DNA of 64,000 nt, from assembly GCF_033878955.1 (NCBI RefSeq), contig NZ_CP138858.1, positions 4,119,001 to 4,183,000 on the forward strand, written 5' to 3'. Under the pieces are notes generated by a model. The model saw nothing but the letters and a program-made list of their open reading frames with translations. It made no database searches and was not told the DNA's origin. This stretch comes from Coraliomargarita algicola (lineage in GTDB: Bacteria > Verrucomicrobiota > Verrucomicrobiia > Opitutales > Coraliomargaritaceae). This document shows positions 10,003 through 18,696 of the stretch, one piece after another (positions within the stretch are counted from its first letter, which is position 1; every line of letters begins with the position of its first letter). A program made the translations under genes and the position numbers.

Positions 10003-11367
10003 ATGTTCCGCCATCACATTGTCTTTCAAATGAACAATAAGGATCGATTTCAGGTCACCCCAGATGATCCTCATTCGGTAGTATCAAATGTCGATTTATA
10101 TGATATATTAGGATTACTAAATTTTGGTATCCAGAATACCATAGATGCGGTAAAAGAACTTGCCCTAAGTCCTTCTGAAATTGCCTTTGATTTGCTTCTG
10201 CTGGGTACTGCTGTAATGGGAGTGGATACTCGTATCTCTCGCGCTAAGAATGCTCAAGATGGATGGACGCGGGAGATCTTTTTATATTTCCCCGTTAGCG
10301 ATCCGGGTTTGTGGCAAGCTCAAGCTGGAGCACTGAGTGGAATGCTACATTTCTTGACTGGGGATCGTTGGTGTTTTCAGTTTAGACCTCGTCCGAAGGC
10401 CAAACAGATAATCGTCCCTGTTTCAGATAAATTCAACTTGGCTCCTCGTGACTGTGTCTCACTTCTTTCAGGAGGTTTGGATAGTTGTATTGGGGCAATT
10501 GACTTGCTCACCAGTGGTCGGGAACCTATTTTTGTGAGTCATTATTCGGATGGAACGACCAGGACATATCAGCGAATTGTATTAGATGCACTGAAGCAAA
10601 AATATGGTAAATCTAGCTTTGATTCTTTGCGGGGGAATTTAGGTTTTCCACGAAATATATTGCATAATGGTGGGGATGAGGGGACTCAACGTTCTCGTTC
10701 TTTCCTGTTTTTCTCGCTTGCCGCTTACGTTGCTGATGGGAGCAGCGGAGACACCCTGATATATCTTCCTGAGAACGGCTTGATCTCCTTAAATGTCCCT
10801 TTGGATTCTCTTCGACTTGGGGCGCTCGGTCCTCGGACCGCTCACCCTTACTATGTCGCTCGCTGGAATGAACTGCTAGGTGCCATCGGCCTCAGCGGAA
10901 GATTGCTCAATCCATATGCAACCCAGACAAAAGGGCAGATGATTCGCGATTGTAAAGATCTCCATTACCTTAAAGAGCTGCTACCGCAAACGATGTCTTG
11001 CTCGTCTCCGGCTAAAGCTCGTTGGGATAAGCACGCTCCTCGTCACTGTGGTTATTGCATGCCCTGTTTAATCCGCAGAGCTTCTACCCTGTTTGGCTTA
11101 GATTATGATGGTGATACTACTGAATATGGGGTTGAGCTAAAAGGGCAGGTGTTAAATAGCAAGAAAGCCGAGGGAGCGCACGTGAGAGCCGCAAAGTCAA
11201 CAATTGCTAAACTTCAGGCGAATCCAAAATACGCGAGATTAGCTATTTTCAAATCTGGTCCATTGACTGATGTTGGCGACCAACTGGAAGACTATGTTGC
11301 AGTCTATCAAAACGGAATGAACGAAATCGCGGAACTTCTCAAAACAACCAATAGTCGTCCCATATGA
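10003..11367 (+). CDS. qatC: QatC: QueC-like PP-loop ATPase of the Qat defence system
   Basis: Related to QueC (7-cyano-7-deazaguanine synthase), which adenylates its substrate. The 454-residue protein has the PP-loop SGGLDS at about residues 156-161 after a 150-residue N-terminal extension absent from housekeeping QueC. It also has the C-terminal zinc-type cysteine cluster: MSCSS near 330 and HCGYCMPC near 347-354. It overlaps qatD by 4 bases. Presence between qatB and a TatD-like gene, the long extension and the lack of queDEF neighbours argue for the defence protein rather than queuosine synthesis. It may modify a nucleotide, protein or peptide; the target is unknown. Confidence 0.9.
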   Translation: MFRHHIVFQMNNKDRFQVTPDDPHSVVSNVDLYDILGLLNFGIQNTIDAVKELALSPSEIAFDLLLLGTAVMGVDTRISRAKNAQDGWTREIFLYFPVSDPGLWQAQAGALSGMLHFLTGDRWCFQFRPRPKAKQIIVPVSDKFNLAPRDCVSLLSGGLDSCIGAIDLLTSGREPIFVSHYSDGTTRTYQRIVLDALKQKYGKSSFDSLRGNLGFPRNILHNGGDEGTQRSRSFLFFSLAAYVADGSSGDTLIYLPENGLISLNVPLDSLRLGALGPRTAHPYYVARWNELLGAIGLSGRLLNPYATQTKGQMIRDCKDLHYLKELLPQTMSCSSPAKARWDKHAPRHCGYCMPCLIRRASTLFGLDYDGDTTEYGVELKGQVLNSKKAEGAHVRAAKSTIAKLQANPKYARLAIFKSGPLTDVGDQLEDYVAVYQNGMNEIAELLKTTNSRPI

Positions 11368-12116
11368 GCGAACGTCCGATAGCTGTAGACTTTCACTGTC
11401 ATCTCGACCTCTATCCAGATTTTGAAGAGATCATAGCTGAGTGTGAAAAGCTACGAGTCTTGACGCTAGCTGTGACCACGATTCCCGCAGCGTTTGAGAG
11501 GAACCTTCAGCTCACAGAAAATCTTAATTTTGTTCGAGCGGCACTAGGGCTTCATCCGCAATTGGTAGCCGAGCGTGGTCATGAGTTTGAGTTGTTTGAA
11601 CGGTTGCTTCCCAAAACTCGATTCGTGGGAGAGATTGGCTTGGATGCAAGTCCAAGGCATTATCGTTCTTTTGAGAAACAGCGGGAGATATTCACTCGTA
11701 TCCTTCAATCGTGTGCTCAAGTCGGTGATAAAGTCTTATCCATACACTCGACCCGAGCCACAAAGCATGTCCTCAATGCTCTGGAGTGCAATCTCAATGG
11801 GACTAACGTAGGACCAGTATTGCATTGGTTCACCGGTTCGTTATCTGAGATGAAACGGGGAGTTGAGCTGGGCTGTTATTTCTCTATTAATGGTGAGATG
11901 TTGTCTCGCGAGAGGCATGTGAAAATGATACGAGAGATCCCCATTGGTCGCATCTTGACAGAGACTGATGGTCCGTTTGTGGCGACCGCTGGAGACGTTC
12001 CCGTGCGTCCGTATCAAGTGGCTTCCACCATCGAAAGATTGGCTGATATTGTAGGGCTTTCAGAAAATGAACTACGCACACAAATATTTCGTAATGCTGA
12101 GACCCTCTGGCAATAA
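11364..12116 (+). CDS. qatD: QatD: TatD-family metal-dependent nuclease of the Qat system
   Basis: A 250-residue TatD-like hydrolase (amidohydrolase-fold DNase). Metal ligands are visible: VDFHCHLD (His 11 and His 13), GEIGLDAS (Glu at about 90), a His in LSIHSTRA (about 130), a His in LHWFTG (about 155) and the Asp of ETDGPF (about 200). All expected ligands are present, so it should be active. It starts 4 bases inside qatC and is the last gene of the qat set. Housekeeping TatD is the main alternative, but the tight coupling to qatABC makes QatD much more likely. Confidence 0.9.
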   Translation: MSERPIAVDFHCHLDLYPDFEEIIAECEKLRVLTLAVTTIPAAFERNLQLTENLNFVRAALGLHPQLVAERGHEFELFERLLPKTRFVGEIGLDASPRHYRSFEKQREIFTRILQSCAQVGDKVLSIHSTRATKHVLNALECNLNGTNVGPVLHWFTGSLSEMKRGVELGCYFSINGEMLSRERHVKMIREIPIGRILTETDGPFVATAGDVPVRPYQVASTIERLADIVGLSENELRTQIFRNAETLWQ

Positions 12117-12145
12117 CTGAATCGACCAAAACGAAGAAACATACT

Positions 12146-12841
12146 ATGGCCAAAAGAAGAACCTCCATCCCTATCAAAATTAGACATATGCTTTTCGACG
12201 AAGTTGAGAGTAGGTGCCCTAACCCTAAGTGCATGACGAATGGCATTTCAGAATTGGAGATTCATCATCTTGATGGAGATCCCAGCAATAATGACAATTT
12301 AAACCTTCTGGCGATCTGCTCGAACTGCCATACTCGGGCGGAGAAAGGGCTCATTCCTACAGCTGAACTGGATCTATGGAAGCGGATGCTTACCTATGGG
12401 TATCACCCTCGGTTGGTGGTGGCAGAAACGAATTCTACAGGGAAGGTCATCAGTGAAGTCAATTTCGGTCAAATGGCTGAGACTATTAATAACACTTATG
12501 AATCAAGCAAAGCATCGAAGGGCTCGATAATTCTGCCCGGCAGTATCGGTAGCGACCCAAAGCGATATAATTATTTGGAATACTTGATTGCACGACTTGC
12601 CAAGTGGCGTAGTGCGGGGAAGAGCTATGGTCAAAAGCGGCCTGGGGGCGTTCATCCAGGCGTTGTCAGGAAGCAGATACAGGACAAATGGGGAGGCCTG
12701 CCGAAGGATTTGCCGCTCGATAATTGGGAGTCGCTAGTGGCTGAACTCAAAGACAAAATTGAATTAACAGCACTCGGGAAAAACAAAATAAAGAAAGGCC
12801 AGTCGAACTTCCACTCATACGAAGCGCATGGACGAAAATAA
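12146..12841 (+). CDS. HNH endonuclease-like protein between Qat and Gabija
   Basis: A 231-residue protein with an HNH nuclease module at the N-terminus: CPNPKC (about residues 26-31), then LEIHHLDGDPSNND (the catalytic HH) and ICSNCH (about 65-70). The two Cys pairs form the usual zinc-binding HNH type. Residues from about 80 to 231 have no recognised domain; the end is basic and could bind DNA. It lies 29 bases after qatD and 31 bases before the OLD-type gene, on the same strand, so it is probably co-transcribed with one or both systems. It is not a known core part of either Qat or Gabija. It may be a separate restriction-like component or an accessory nuclease. Confidence 0.75.
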   Translation: MAKRRTSIPIKIRHMLFDEVESRCPNPKCMTNGISELEIHHLDGDPSNNDNLNLLAICSNCHTRAEKGLIPTAELDLWKRMLTYGYHPRLVVAETNSTGKVISEVNFGQMAETINNTYESSKASKGSIILPGSIGSDPKRYNYLEYLIARLAKWRSAGKSYGQKRPGGVHPGVVRKQIQDKWGGLPKDLPLDNWESLVAELKDKIELTALGKNKIKKGQSNFHSYEAHGRK

Positions 12842-12872
12842 TCTTTGTTAAATTTGTGAGGTATTAAAAACA

Positions 12873-14684
12873 ATGAGACTTTCATCCATAAAAATACGAA
12901 ATTTCCGAAATTTTTCCGATTTTGAGGTGCAGTTAGGGCGATCAGCCGTGATTCTTGGTGAGAATCAGATTGGTAAGACGAACTTGATCCATGCGCTTCG
13001 TCTGGTGATGGATCCCTCACTGCCGGATAGTGCCCGTCAGTTGAGGCATGAAGACTTTTGGGATGGTGCCAAACCATTAGACGAAGAATCTCATATTCAA
13101 ATTTGTGTGGAAATTTCAGATTTCGAAGATGATGAGGACGAGCTTGCGATACTTGCGGAACATCTCGTTGAGCCTACTCCAATGGTAGCTCGACTGACAT
13201 ACGAGTTTGGCCCGATTCCTGACCTCGGGCGTGAGCCTTGCAATGAGGAAGACTTTGAATTTGTAACCTATGGAGGAGATCGTCCTGAGAATCGATTCGG
13301 CTATGAACTTCGAAAGCGAATGCCAATCGAAGTGATGAGTGCGCTCAGGGACGCAGAAGGAGATCTCGCGCGGTGGAGTCGCTCACCTTTGAAGCCGCTG
13401 CTTGATCAAATGAAGTCTGAATTGGAGCCCAGGGAGTTGGACGATATTGCAGATGCGGTTACCAGTGCGACCGATCGGATTTCAGAACTGGAACCTATTC
13501 AAGAACTCAGAATCAAGATCAATAGAACATTGAAACGAATGGCTGGAGCAAATCATGCGACGGAGATGGACCTCGGTTTTTCCGCGACTGACCCAAATAA
13601 GCTGCTTCGTTCCTTACGATTGCTTTTCGATGACAAGAAAAGAGACATTTCTGAAGCAAGTTTGGGCACAGCTAACGTATTGTATTTGGCTCTGCGTTCT
13701 TTGGATCTGGAGGCGATGGTGGATGCTGGTAATCGCGAACACACATTTTTTAGTATCGAAGAACCTGAAGCTCATTTGCATCCCCATTTACAGAGACTTG
13801 TCTATAAAAGCTATTTACGCCCCCGTTCACCAGAGAATGTAAGTGCTCGGGATGATGAAGAGGGTGGGGGAAAAATCGTAAAACGCGTTTCTTATCTGAT
13901 GACTACTCATTCCGCTGAAATTGCTAGTGTAACGCCGGTCGAGTCGTTGATTTTTCTGCGTAAGAATGCTGAGGGAACTTCTACCATTGGTGTCTCCGGA
14001 TCATCGATTCCGTTGTCTGTTCGAGAGCGCGATGATATTGAACGCTACTTGGATGTTTCGAGGGCAGAAGGCTTATTCGCGAGAGGTATTTTGCTTGTGG
14101 AAGGAGACGCTGAAAAGTTTCTAGTTCCGTTGCTTGCTGCAAGAGCTGGCTATGATCTGGACGCATTGGGAGTGACTGTGTGTTCAGTTGCAGGTACGAA
14201 CTTTGTGCCTTACGTGAAGTTCTTTGGACCTCACGGGCTCAATATTCCAATGGCTGTGATCACTGATGGGGACCCCTATGGAGACGAAGATTCGTATGGT
14301 GACGAAAGGGCAGTGAATCAGATACTCCCCGCACTGTTGGGAGAAGAGGAAACGCCGACGGACTTTGACGAATGTTTAGGGATTTTGGGAGAAAACGGAA
14401 TTTTCCTTAATGAGTATACCTTTGAAGTCGATCTTTTTGAGGCAGGATACTGCTGGAGTATTTCGAATACGATGAGAGATTTATGCACCGTGAAAGCGGC
14501 GGTTAATCGCGCAAGAAAGAGAGCGGAGACGAAAGAAATGACTGACGAAGAGGTTTTTTTGAAAGACGTGGGGTACGTCGGGAAGGGACGCTTTGCCCAG
14601 CGTTTGGCTTCGTATATTGCTCATTCAAAAGTGAGATCGTGTCCTAAATACATTCTCGAAGCAATTAGGTATGTCGTTGAATAA
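12873..14684 (+). CDS. gajA: GajA-like OLD-family ATPase/TOPRIM nuclease
   Basis: OLD-family protein: an ABC-type ATPase fused to a TOPRIM nuclease. In 603 residues the Walker A is GENQIGKTNLIH (about 29-40). The signature/Walker B part is FFSIEEPEAHLHPHLQRL (about 290-308). The TOPRIM Glu is in ILLVEGDAEKFLVPLL (about 406-421) and the acidic pair in ITDGDPYGDE (about 462-471). With the UvrD-like helicase gene that overlaps its end by 14 bases it matches the Gabija system (GajA and GajB), also called class 2 OLD. GajA nicks DNA when nucleotide levels fall during infection. It is a little longer than the best-known GajA (about 580 residues). An OLD-UvrD pair with another role remains possible. 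Confidence 0.82.
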   Translation: MRLSSIKIRNFRNFSDFEVQLGRSAVILGENQIGKTNLIHALRLVMDPSLPDSARQLRHEDFWDGAKPLDEESHIQICVEISDFEDDEDELAILAEHLVEPTPMVARLTYEFGPIPDLGREPCNEEDFEFVTYGGDRPENRFGYELRKRMPIEVMSALRDAEGDLARWSRSPLKPLLDQMKSELEPRELDDIADAVTSATDRISELEPIQELRIKINRTLKRMAGANHATEMDLGFSATDPNKLLRSLRLLFDDKKRDISEASLGTANVLYLALRSLDLEAMVDAGNREHTFFSIEEPEAHLHPHLQRLVYKSYLRPRSPENVSARDDEEGGGKIVKRVSYLMTTHSAEIASVTPVESLIFLRKNAEGTSTIGVSGSSIPLSVRERDDIERYLDVSRAEGLFARGILLVEGDAEKFLVPLLAARAGYDLDALGVTVCSVAGTNFVPYVKFFGPHGLNIPMAVITDGDPYGDEDSYGDERAVNQILPALLGEEETPTDFDECLGILGENGIFLNEYTFEVDLFEAGYCWSISNTMRDLCTVKAAVNRARKRAETKEMTDEEVFLKDVGYVGKGRFAQRLASYIAHSKVRSCPKYILEAIRYVVE

Positions 14685-16473
14685 AGCTAAATATACCGAG
14701 GCAGCAAAGGAGTTTGAGTCGAATCGTCGACAGCTCGCTGCGTATGACTCGAAAGGGCATTGTGTTGTGCTTGCTGGACCTGGAAGCGGGAAAACAAAGG
14801 TCTTGACGACCAAGTTGGCTCGAATGCTAGCAGAAGATGTTAAAACGCCGCACGGGATAGCGTGTATCACCTACAGTAATCAATGTGCAAAGGAACTTAA
14901 GAAGCGTCTGGGAGCATTATTGGTCGAGCAATCCGCTAGAGTATTTATTGGTACTATGCACTCGTTTTGTTTGCGTGAAGTAATCATGCCTTACGGAAAG
15001 CTTGCCGGGTTGCCGTTGCCTCAGCCCTTGAAAGTGGCTTCTGTTAGTAAGCAGCATTCTTACTTTACTGAGGCCTTCTCTAAAATACACCCGGATGAGA
15101 ATCCTAAGTATCGTAAGACTGCCTTCGACGAATTCAGGCGAATTGTTCTAGATCGAGCGTCGGCTGATTGGATAAATGATGACGGAGTTGCGCCTGTTAT
15201 TGTGGAATATGAGAGGCTGATGTTTCAAGCTGGCGAGATTGATTTTGATGCAATGAGCCTGTATGGTCTCAGGCTTATCCAAGAGAATGAATGGGTAAGG
15301 AAGGCACTCAAAGCCAAATACCCAATTCTAGCCATCGATGAGTATCAAGATCTAGGAGTGCCGTTGCACGATATGGTCAATTATTTGTGTATAGAAGGGG
15401 GAATCCGTCTTTTTGCCGTGGGTGATCCAGACCAGTCGATCTATGGTTTTACCGGTGCGCGTCCCGCATTGATGAACGAACTGGCGGATGTGGAGGGTGT
15501 TCAAAGGGTTCGGCTTAGGCTCAATTACCGCAGCGGAAAGTCTATCATCAATGCGTCAACTGCGGCTCTGGCAGAAACGCGCGACTTCGAAGCGTCCGAC
15601 GATAAAGAAGGCGTTGTGATTGATCATAAGTGCATTGGCGGATTGGATGAGCAGATCTCGTTGGCAATTAATAATCTAGTGCCTGAAGCTTTAGCTCGAA
15701 GAGAAGGCCGTAGGTTAGGAGATATTGGAGTGCTTTATCTTGATCGACACGGTGGAGCTGCAGTTGCCCATGCTGCTAATCAGGCCGGCGTTGAGTATGT
15801 AAGGTTCGATCAGGGAAATCCGTACCCCAGGACACCAGCGACAGGATGGTTGGAAGAGTGTGCCAGTTGGTGTGCAGGGGGGTGGAGGGATGGTGAACCT
15901 CCGCTTTCCAACCTCTTGTGGCAGTGGCGGAGTTTTTTTCCGCAAATATCAAAAGAAACTGAGATTAGACAATTACGACGAGGTTTGGTATCTTTTCTTT
16001 ACTCAAATAGGGGGGCAGATACTCGCTTGAGGGATTGGATTAAAACTTTTGGTGATGCTGGTCTATTCACTATGATTCGTTCTGAGCCAACGATGGCGGA
16101 TGAGGTTGAGTCAATTCGTGCTCTCTATGAGGTATGTAAAGATGGTCAGCCCTTGGCGGGATACTCGGTTGCAAACTTTGGAGGTCAGCATATTTCAAAG
16201 GATCGCTTAAACCTGACGACTATACATAGTTCTAAGGGGTTAGAGTATGATGTCGTGATAATGCTGGGGCTTGAGGCCGGTAGAATTCCGCGGTACAATG
16301 CAACGGAGCTTCAAATAAAAGAATCGAGGCGCTTATTCTATGTGGCAATGACGCGAGCGCGGCATGAAGTGCATTTGCTTTGGTCTGGTTGGTATGAAGG
16401 TGCTGGAGGCAGGATTTTTCGGAATGGGCGAAGTAGTTTTGTCGACGAAGTGATGAGCGATGTGAAAGATTGA
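14671..16473 (+). CDS. gajB: GajB-like UvrD/Rep-type superfamily 1 helicase
   Basis: Superfamily 1 DNA helicase and partner of the OLD-type nuclease. In 600 residues all the usual motifs can be seen: GPGSGKTKVLTTKL (motif I, about 35), a DEYQD box (about 224), GDPDQSIYGFTGA (motif III, about 250), LNYRSG (motif IV, about 288), TIHSSKGLEYDVV (motif V, about 516) and FYVAMTRAR (motif VI, about 554). It starts with ATG inside the last codons of the upstream gene, a 14-base overlap, so translation is coupled. It is longer than the about 494-residue reference GajB. An IS5-type element starts 18 bases after its stop but does not interrupt it. Confidence 0.82.
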   Translation: MSLNKAKYTEAAKEFESNRRQLAAYDSKGHCVVLAGPGSGKTKVLTTKLARMLAEDVKTPHGIACITYSNQCAKELKKRLGALLVEQSARVFIGTMHSFCLREVIMPYGKLAGLPLPQPLKVASVSKQHSYFTEAFSKIHPDENPKYRKTAFDEFRRIVLDRASADWINDDGVAPVIVEYERLMFQAGEIDFDAMSLYGLRLIQENEWVRKALKAKYPILAIDEYQDLGVPLHDMVNYLCIEGGIRLFAVGDPDQSIYGFTGARPALMNELADVEGVQRVRLRLNYRSGKSIINASTAALAETRDFEASDDKEGVVIDHKCIGGLDEQISLAINNLVPEALARREGRRLGDIGVLYLDRHGGAAVAHAANQAGVEYVRFDQGNPYPRTPATGWLEECASWCAGGWRDGEPPLSNLLWQWRSFFPQISKETEIRQLRRGLVSFLYSNRGADTRLRDWIKTFGDAGLFTMIRSEPTMADEVESIRALYEVCKDGQPLAGYSVANFGGQHISKDRLNLTTIHSSKGLEYDVVIMLGLEAGRIPRYNATELQIKESRRLFYVAMTRARHEVHLLWSGWYEGAGGRIFRNGRSSFVDEVMSDVKD

Positions 16474-16491
16474 GTTTGTTGAGATTATTTT

Positions 16492-16508
16492 AGTCGCGCC
16501 TTAAAAAG
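16492..16508. repeat. Left terminal inverted repeat of the IS5-family element
   Basis: AGTCGCGCCTTAAAAAG; pairs with the right end at 17945-17961 with one mismatch. Confidence 0.85.
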
Positions 16509-16519
16509 CACTATGCGGC

Positions 16520-17851
16520 TCAGAGAGCCGAGTAAAATTTGTTTTGGAGGTGTAGGTTGCATGATTGCAAGTTATGCTCGCGCCATAAAATGAGAGCCAA
16601 AAGAAGCTCGTTGATCCACTTCTTGAGGTTCCAAGCAGCTGCGGCGAGTCCGAGGTTCAGTTCGGCCCCAAGTGCTCCTTTTAGGAAGCATCGAGCCATT
16701 CGGTAGTCACTCTTGAGGTGGCCGATGACCGGCTCGATCACCGCCCGCCGGCCGTTGCGTTTTCGTTGTTTGCGCCGATGATACGCACTGAGCTTTTTGC
16801 TAATCTTTTCGGGGATAACCACCTCGGTCCCACTGACGTTTTTACGGCCGCGATAGCCCTTGTCCACTAAGACGCTTTCGAAGGTTTTTCCGGTCATAGA
16901 CGAGGCCTGTTCGAGAGCAGGTTCCAAGGTGTCTCCGTCGTAGAGATTTTCTTTAAAGCTGACCGCCGAGACGATCACGCCGCTGTCGCGTAGCATCGTC
17001 ACCGAAGCCTTCCTTCCAAACTCATACTTCTTGTGTGCTTTGCCTTTGGCGATGCACAGAACCTGCGGATCGTGACGGGAATAGACCTTGTTCTTATCGT
17101 GGCGCTTCTGCCGGAGCACACGCTTGATCAATGCAAGTTCCTCTGCGTAGAGCAACTCACCGCAAGAGCCGACATTACGCTTAAAGTCACGTAACAAGCG
17201 GCCTGCGATCGTTTTGATTTTACGGCGGCACTTCCTGCGCTCCTTCACCAGACGGTTGCTTCGAGTGCGCAAACGCGCCAACAAGGTAGGCACCGTTCGC
17301 ACATAGCTACGACGCCAGGAGACTTCTTCTGCCTCACCCATACGCCAGAGCTTCTCGATGCAATCCGCATGCAGGCGCGTATCCGTAGGGAACTTAATAT
17401 TGGCTTCTTGAACCGTCGTGTCAGCCACCAGTTCTTCTTTATTCGCCACTTTATCAGCGTGCAGTTCTACGGTCATTTTGAAGATCTTTTCCACGCTTTC
17501 ACCGCCAATGCGATTACGGAAGTGAACCAGCTCACTTGGCTCGCACGGCAGCTTCCACTGGAGGTAACGTCCTCCGCAAAAATATTGCATGTAAGGATCG
17601 CGTGCCCAGGCCGCGCAGACTCGTTCGTCGGATAGATTCTCCAACTGCCTTAAAAGCAAAAGCCTCGCCATTAAACGTGTCGGCAAAGCCGGACGACCAA
17701 TCTGGCTGTAATAACTCTCGAAGGCTTCTTCCAGCTCATTCCAAGGCAGCTGATTGGCCAACTTGTAAAGTGGCTGACGTTGATCGAGCAAATGCTCCAA
17801 ATCGTGTTGGAAAAATTGAGCGGATTCGGCGGAGCGGGTCTTCGGTTTCAT
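16520..17851 (-). CDS. IS5-family DDE transposase
   Basis: A 443-residue transposase. The N-terminal DUF772-like region contains LPTRLMARLLLLRQLENLSD and WARDPYMQYFCG, typical for this group. The RNase H-like catalytic domain shows the first Asp in LVADTTVQEANIKFPTD (about residue 143), the second in VLVDKGYRG (about 335) and the Glu in RRAVIEPVIGHLK (about 382), followed by the usual NLKKW near the end. The frame is intact from start to stop, so the element may still be active. It fills nearly the whole element between the two inverted repeats. Confidence 0.93.
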   Translation of the reverse strand: MKPKTRSAESAQFFQHDLEHLLDQRQPLYKLANQLPWNELEEAFESYYSQIGRPALPTRLMARLLLLRQLENLSDERVCAAWARDPYMQYFCGGRYLQWKLPCEPSELVHFRNRIGGESVEKIFKMTVELHADKVANKEELVADTTVQEANIKFPTDTRLHADCIEKLWRMGEAEEVSWRRSYVRTVPTLLARLRTRSNRLVKERRKCRRKIKTIAGRLLRDFKRNVGSCGELLYAEELALIKRVLRQKRHDKNKVYSRHDPQVLCIAKGKAHKKYEFGRKASVTMLRDSGVIVSAVSFKENLYDGDTLEPALEQASSMTGKTFESVLVDKGYRGRKNVSGTEVVIPEKISKKLSAYHRRKQRKRNGRRAVIEPVIGHLKSDYRMARCFLKGALGAELNLGLAAAAWNLKKWINELLLALILWREHNLQSCNLHLQNKFYSAL

Positions 17852-17944
17852 TAAAATGACCAGTTTTGTAGCGTTTAAGCGAGTTTACTGGTCGATTCAA
17901 ACAAATACATCTACCACATCAATTTGATAAACAATTTGATACAA

Positions 17945-17961
17945 CTTTTTAAGGGGCGACT
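17945..17961. repeat. Right terminal inverted repeat of the IS5-family element
   Basis: CTTTTTAAGGGGCGACT, the inverted copy of the left end at 16492-16508 with one mismatch. Confidence 0.85.
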
Positions 17962-18230
17962 GAATTAGTGTAAGGGGTTCAACTGTAGGAACTGTTCTGC
18001 TTCCGGAAATTAGATAAAAGCGTACTCCCTTCACTTATACGATCCGTTCTGTGCTGATGCGCTTTGACGGCCTTTTTATCATTTCGGAATCTCGTCCTCT
18101 TGAATAAACAAGTCCAGATGTTTTTAGTGGTTTTGGCGGGTTGGATCTGTCTTCGCTTAAGCTACGCCGAGACAAGTAAACCGAAGCAGCAGAAGGTGAT
18201 CGAGTATCCTCTGGAGGAGAAATTCCAATT

Positions 18231-18530
18231 TTGAAACAGCAGTTCGAATCGACGGGTAAGAAGCTCCGATTGGGCAATCATCAAAGCCGTAATCTGGCGA
18301 AGCGTGGCAAGGCCATGGCCGAAATCGGGAGGGTTTTGCAGAGTTTCATGAGTGTCGCGGAGTCCGAGTTGAATTACACCTGATATGCTAACTCCAGAGA
18401 CATGGTTCAAATTTTGGAGCAGTTCTCATACATTATCAATACGGCGGAACATTACCGCGAAGTTCTCGGGGAAGACTCTTCGATGAACCGAAAGGTGGTT
18501 CGTGAATTTAGCATCTCAGGCTCCGCCTGA
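18231..18530 (+). pseudogene. Possible degraded gene with an in-frame stop
   Basis: A TTG start at 18231 has a strong Shine-Dalgarno (GGAGGAG at 18213-18219). The frame runs 50 codons (KQQFESTGKKLRLGNHQSRN and on) to a TGA at 18381, then the same frame stays open for 48 more codons to a TGA at 18528. The conceptual product looks protein-like (for example RGKAMAEIGRVLQSF, then MVQILEQFSYIINTAEHYRE) and is helical and basic at the start. No family is recognised. It may be the remains of a gene broken when the neighbouring IS or element arrived, or two short coupled genes. The other parts of 17962-18696 show no gene. Confidence 0.35.
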
Positions 18531-18565
18531 AACTTCAAACATTGGATTTTTGCGGCTTCGCCGCA
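18516..18565. repeat. Pair of small perfect hairpins
   Basis: Two 15-base hairpins of the same shape lie 20 bases apart: TCAGGC-TCC-GCCTGA (18516-18530, overlapping the end of the broken frame) and TGCGGC-TTC-GCCGCA (18551-18565). Each has a 6-base perfect stem ending in GGC/GCC and a 3-base loop. They may be REP-like or RNA structures before the terminator at 18617. Confidence 0.4.
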
Positions 18566-18616
18566 GACATGTAGAACGTTGATAATGGCAATGATCCCAA
18601 CTTTTTGCGCTGATGC

Positions 18617-18652
18617 ATTCTACCCCGCAATCTGCGGGGTAGAATTTTTTTT
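18617..18652 (+). terminator. Strong rho-independent terminator
   Basis: A perfect 13-base stem (ATTCTACCCCGCA, loop ATC, TGCGGGGTAGAAT) is followed by a run of eight Ts. It ends 44 bases before the ParB-like gene and so insulates that gene from upstream transcription. Confidence 0.85.
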
Positions 18653-18696
18653 GAGAAATCTCTTTCTTTGGCTATGCGCGTTCATTACGATGTAGT

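Larger units (their letters stand above)
16492..17961 (-). mobile_element. IS5-family insertion sequence, apparently complete (1470 bp)
   Basis: One transposase gene flanked by terminal inverted repeats. The left end reads AGTCGCGCCTTAAAAAG (16492-16508); the right end, on the opposite strand, reads AGTCGCCCCTTAAAAAG (17945-17961), 16 of 17 identical. The length, a single DDE gene and ends of this kind fit IS5. I could not define a target duplication with confidence. The insertion sits 18 bases after the gajB-like helicase gene, and the sequence on its other side has no intact gene for over 700 bases. Confidence 0.85.

Noticed and set aside
10003..12116. QueC and TatD as housekeeping genes
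   Set aside because: Tight coupling with the KAP ATPase and QatB, the N-terminal extension and the absence of queuosine genes favour the Qat system.
16480..17975. Target-site duplication flanking the IS5 element
   Set aside because: ATTA occurs near both ends but not at equal distance from the inverted repeats, so no duplication could be set with confidence.
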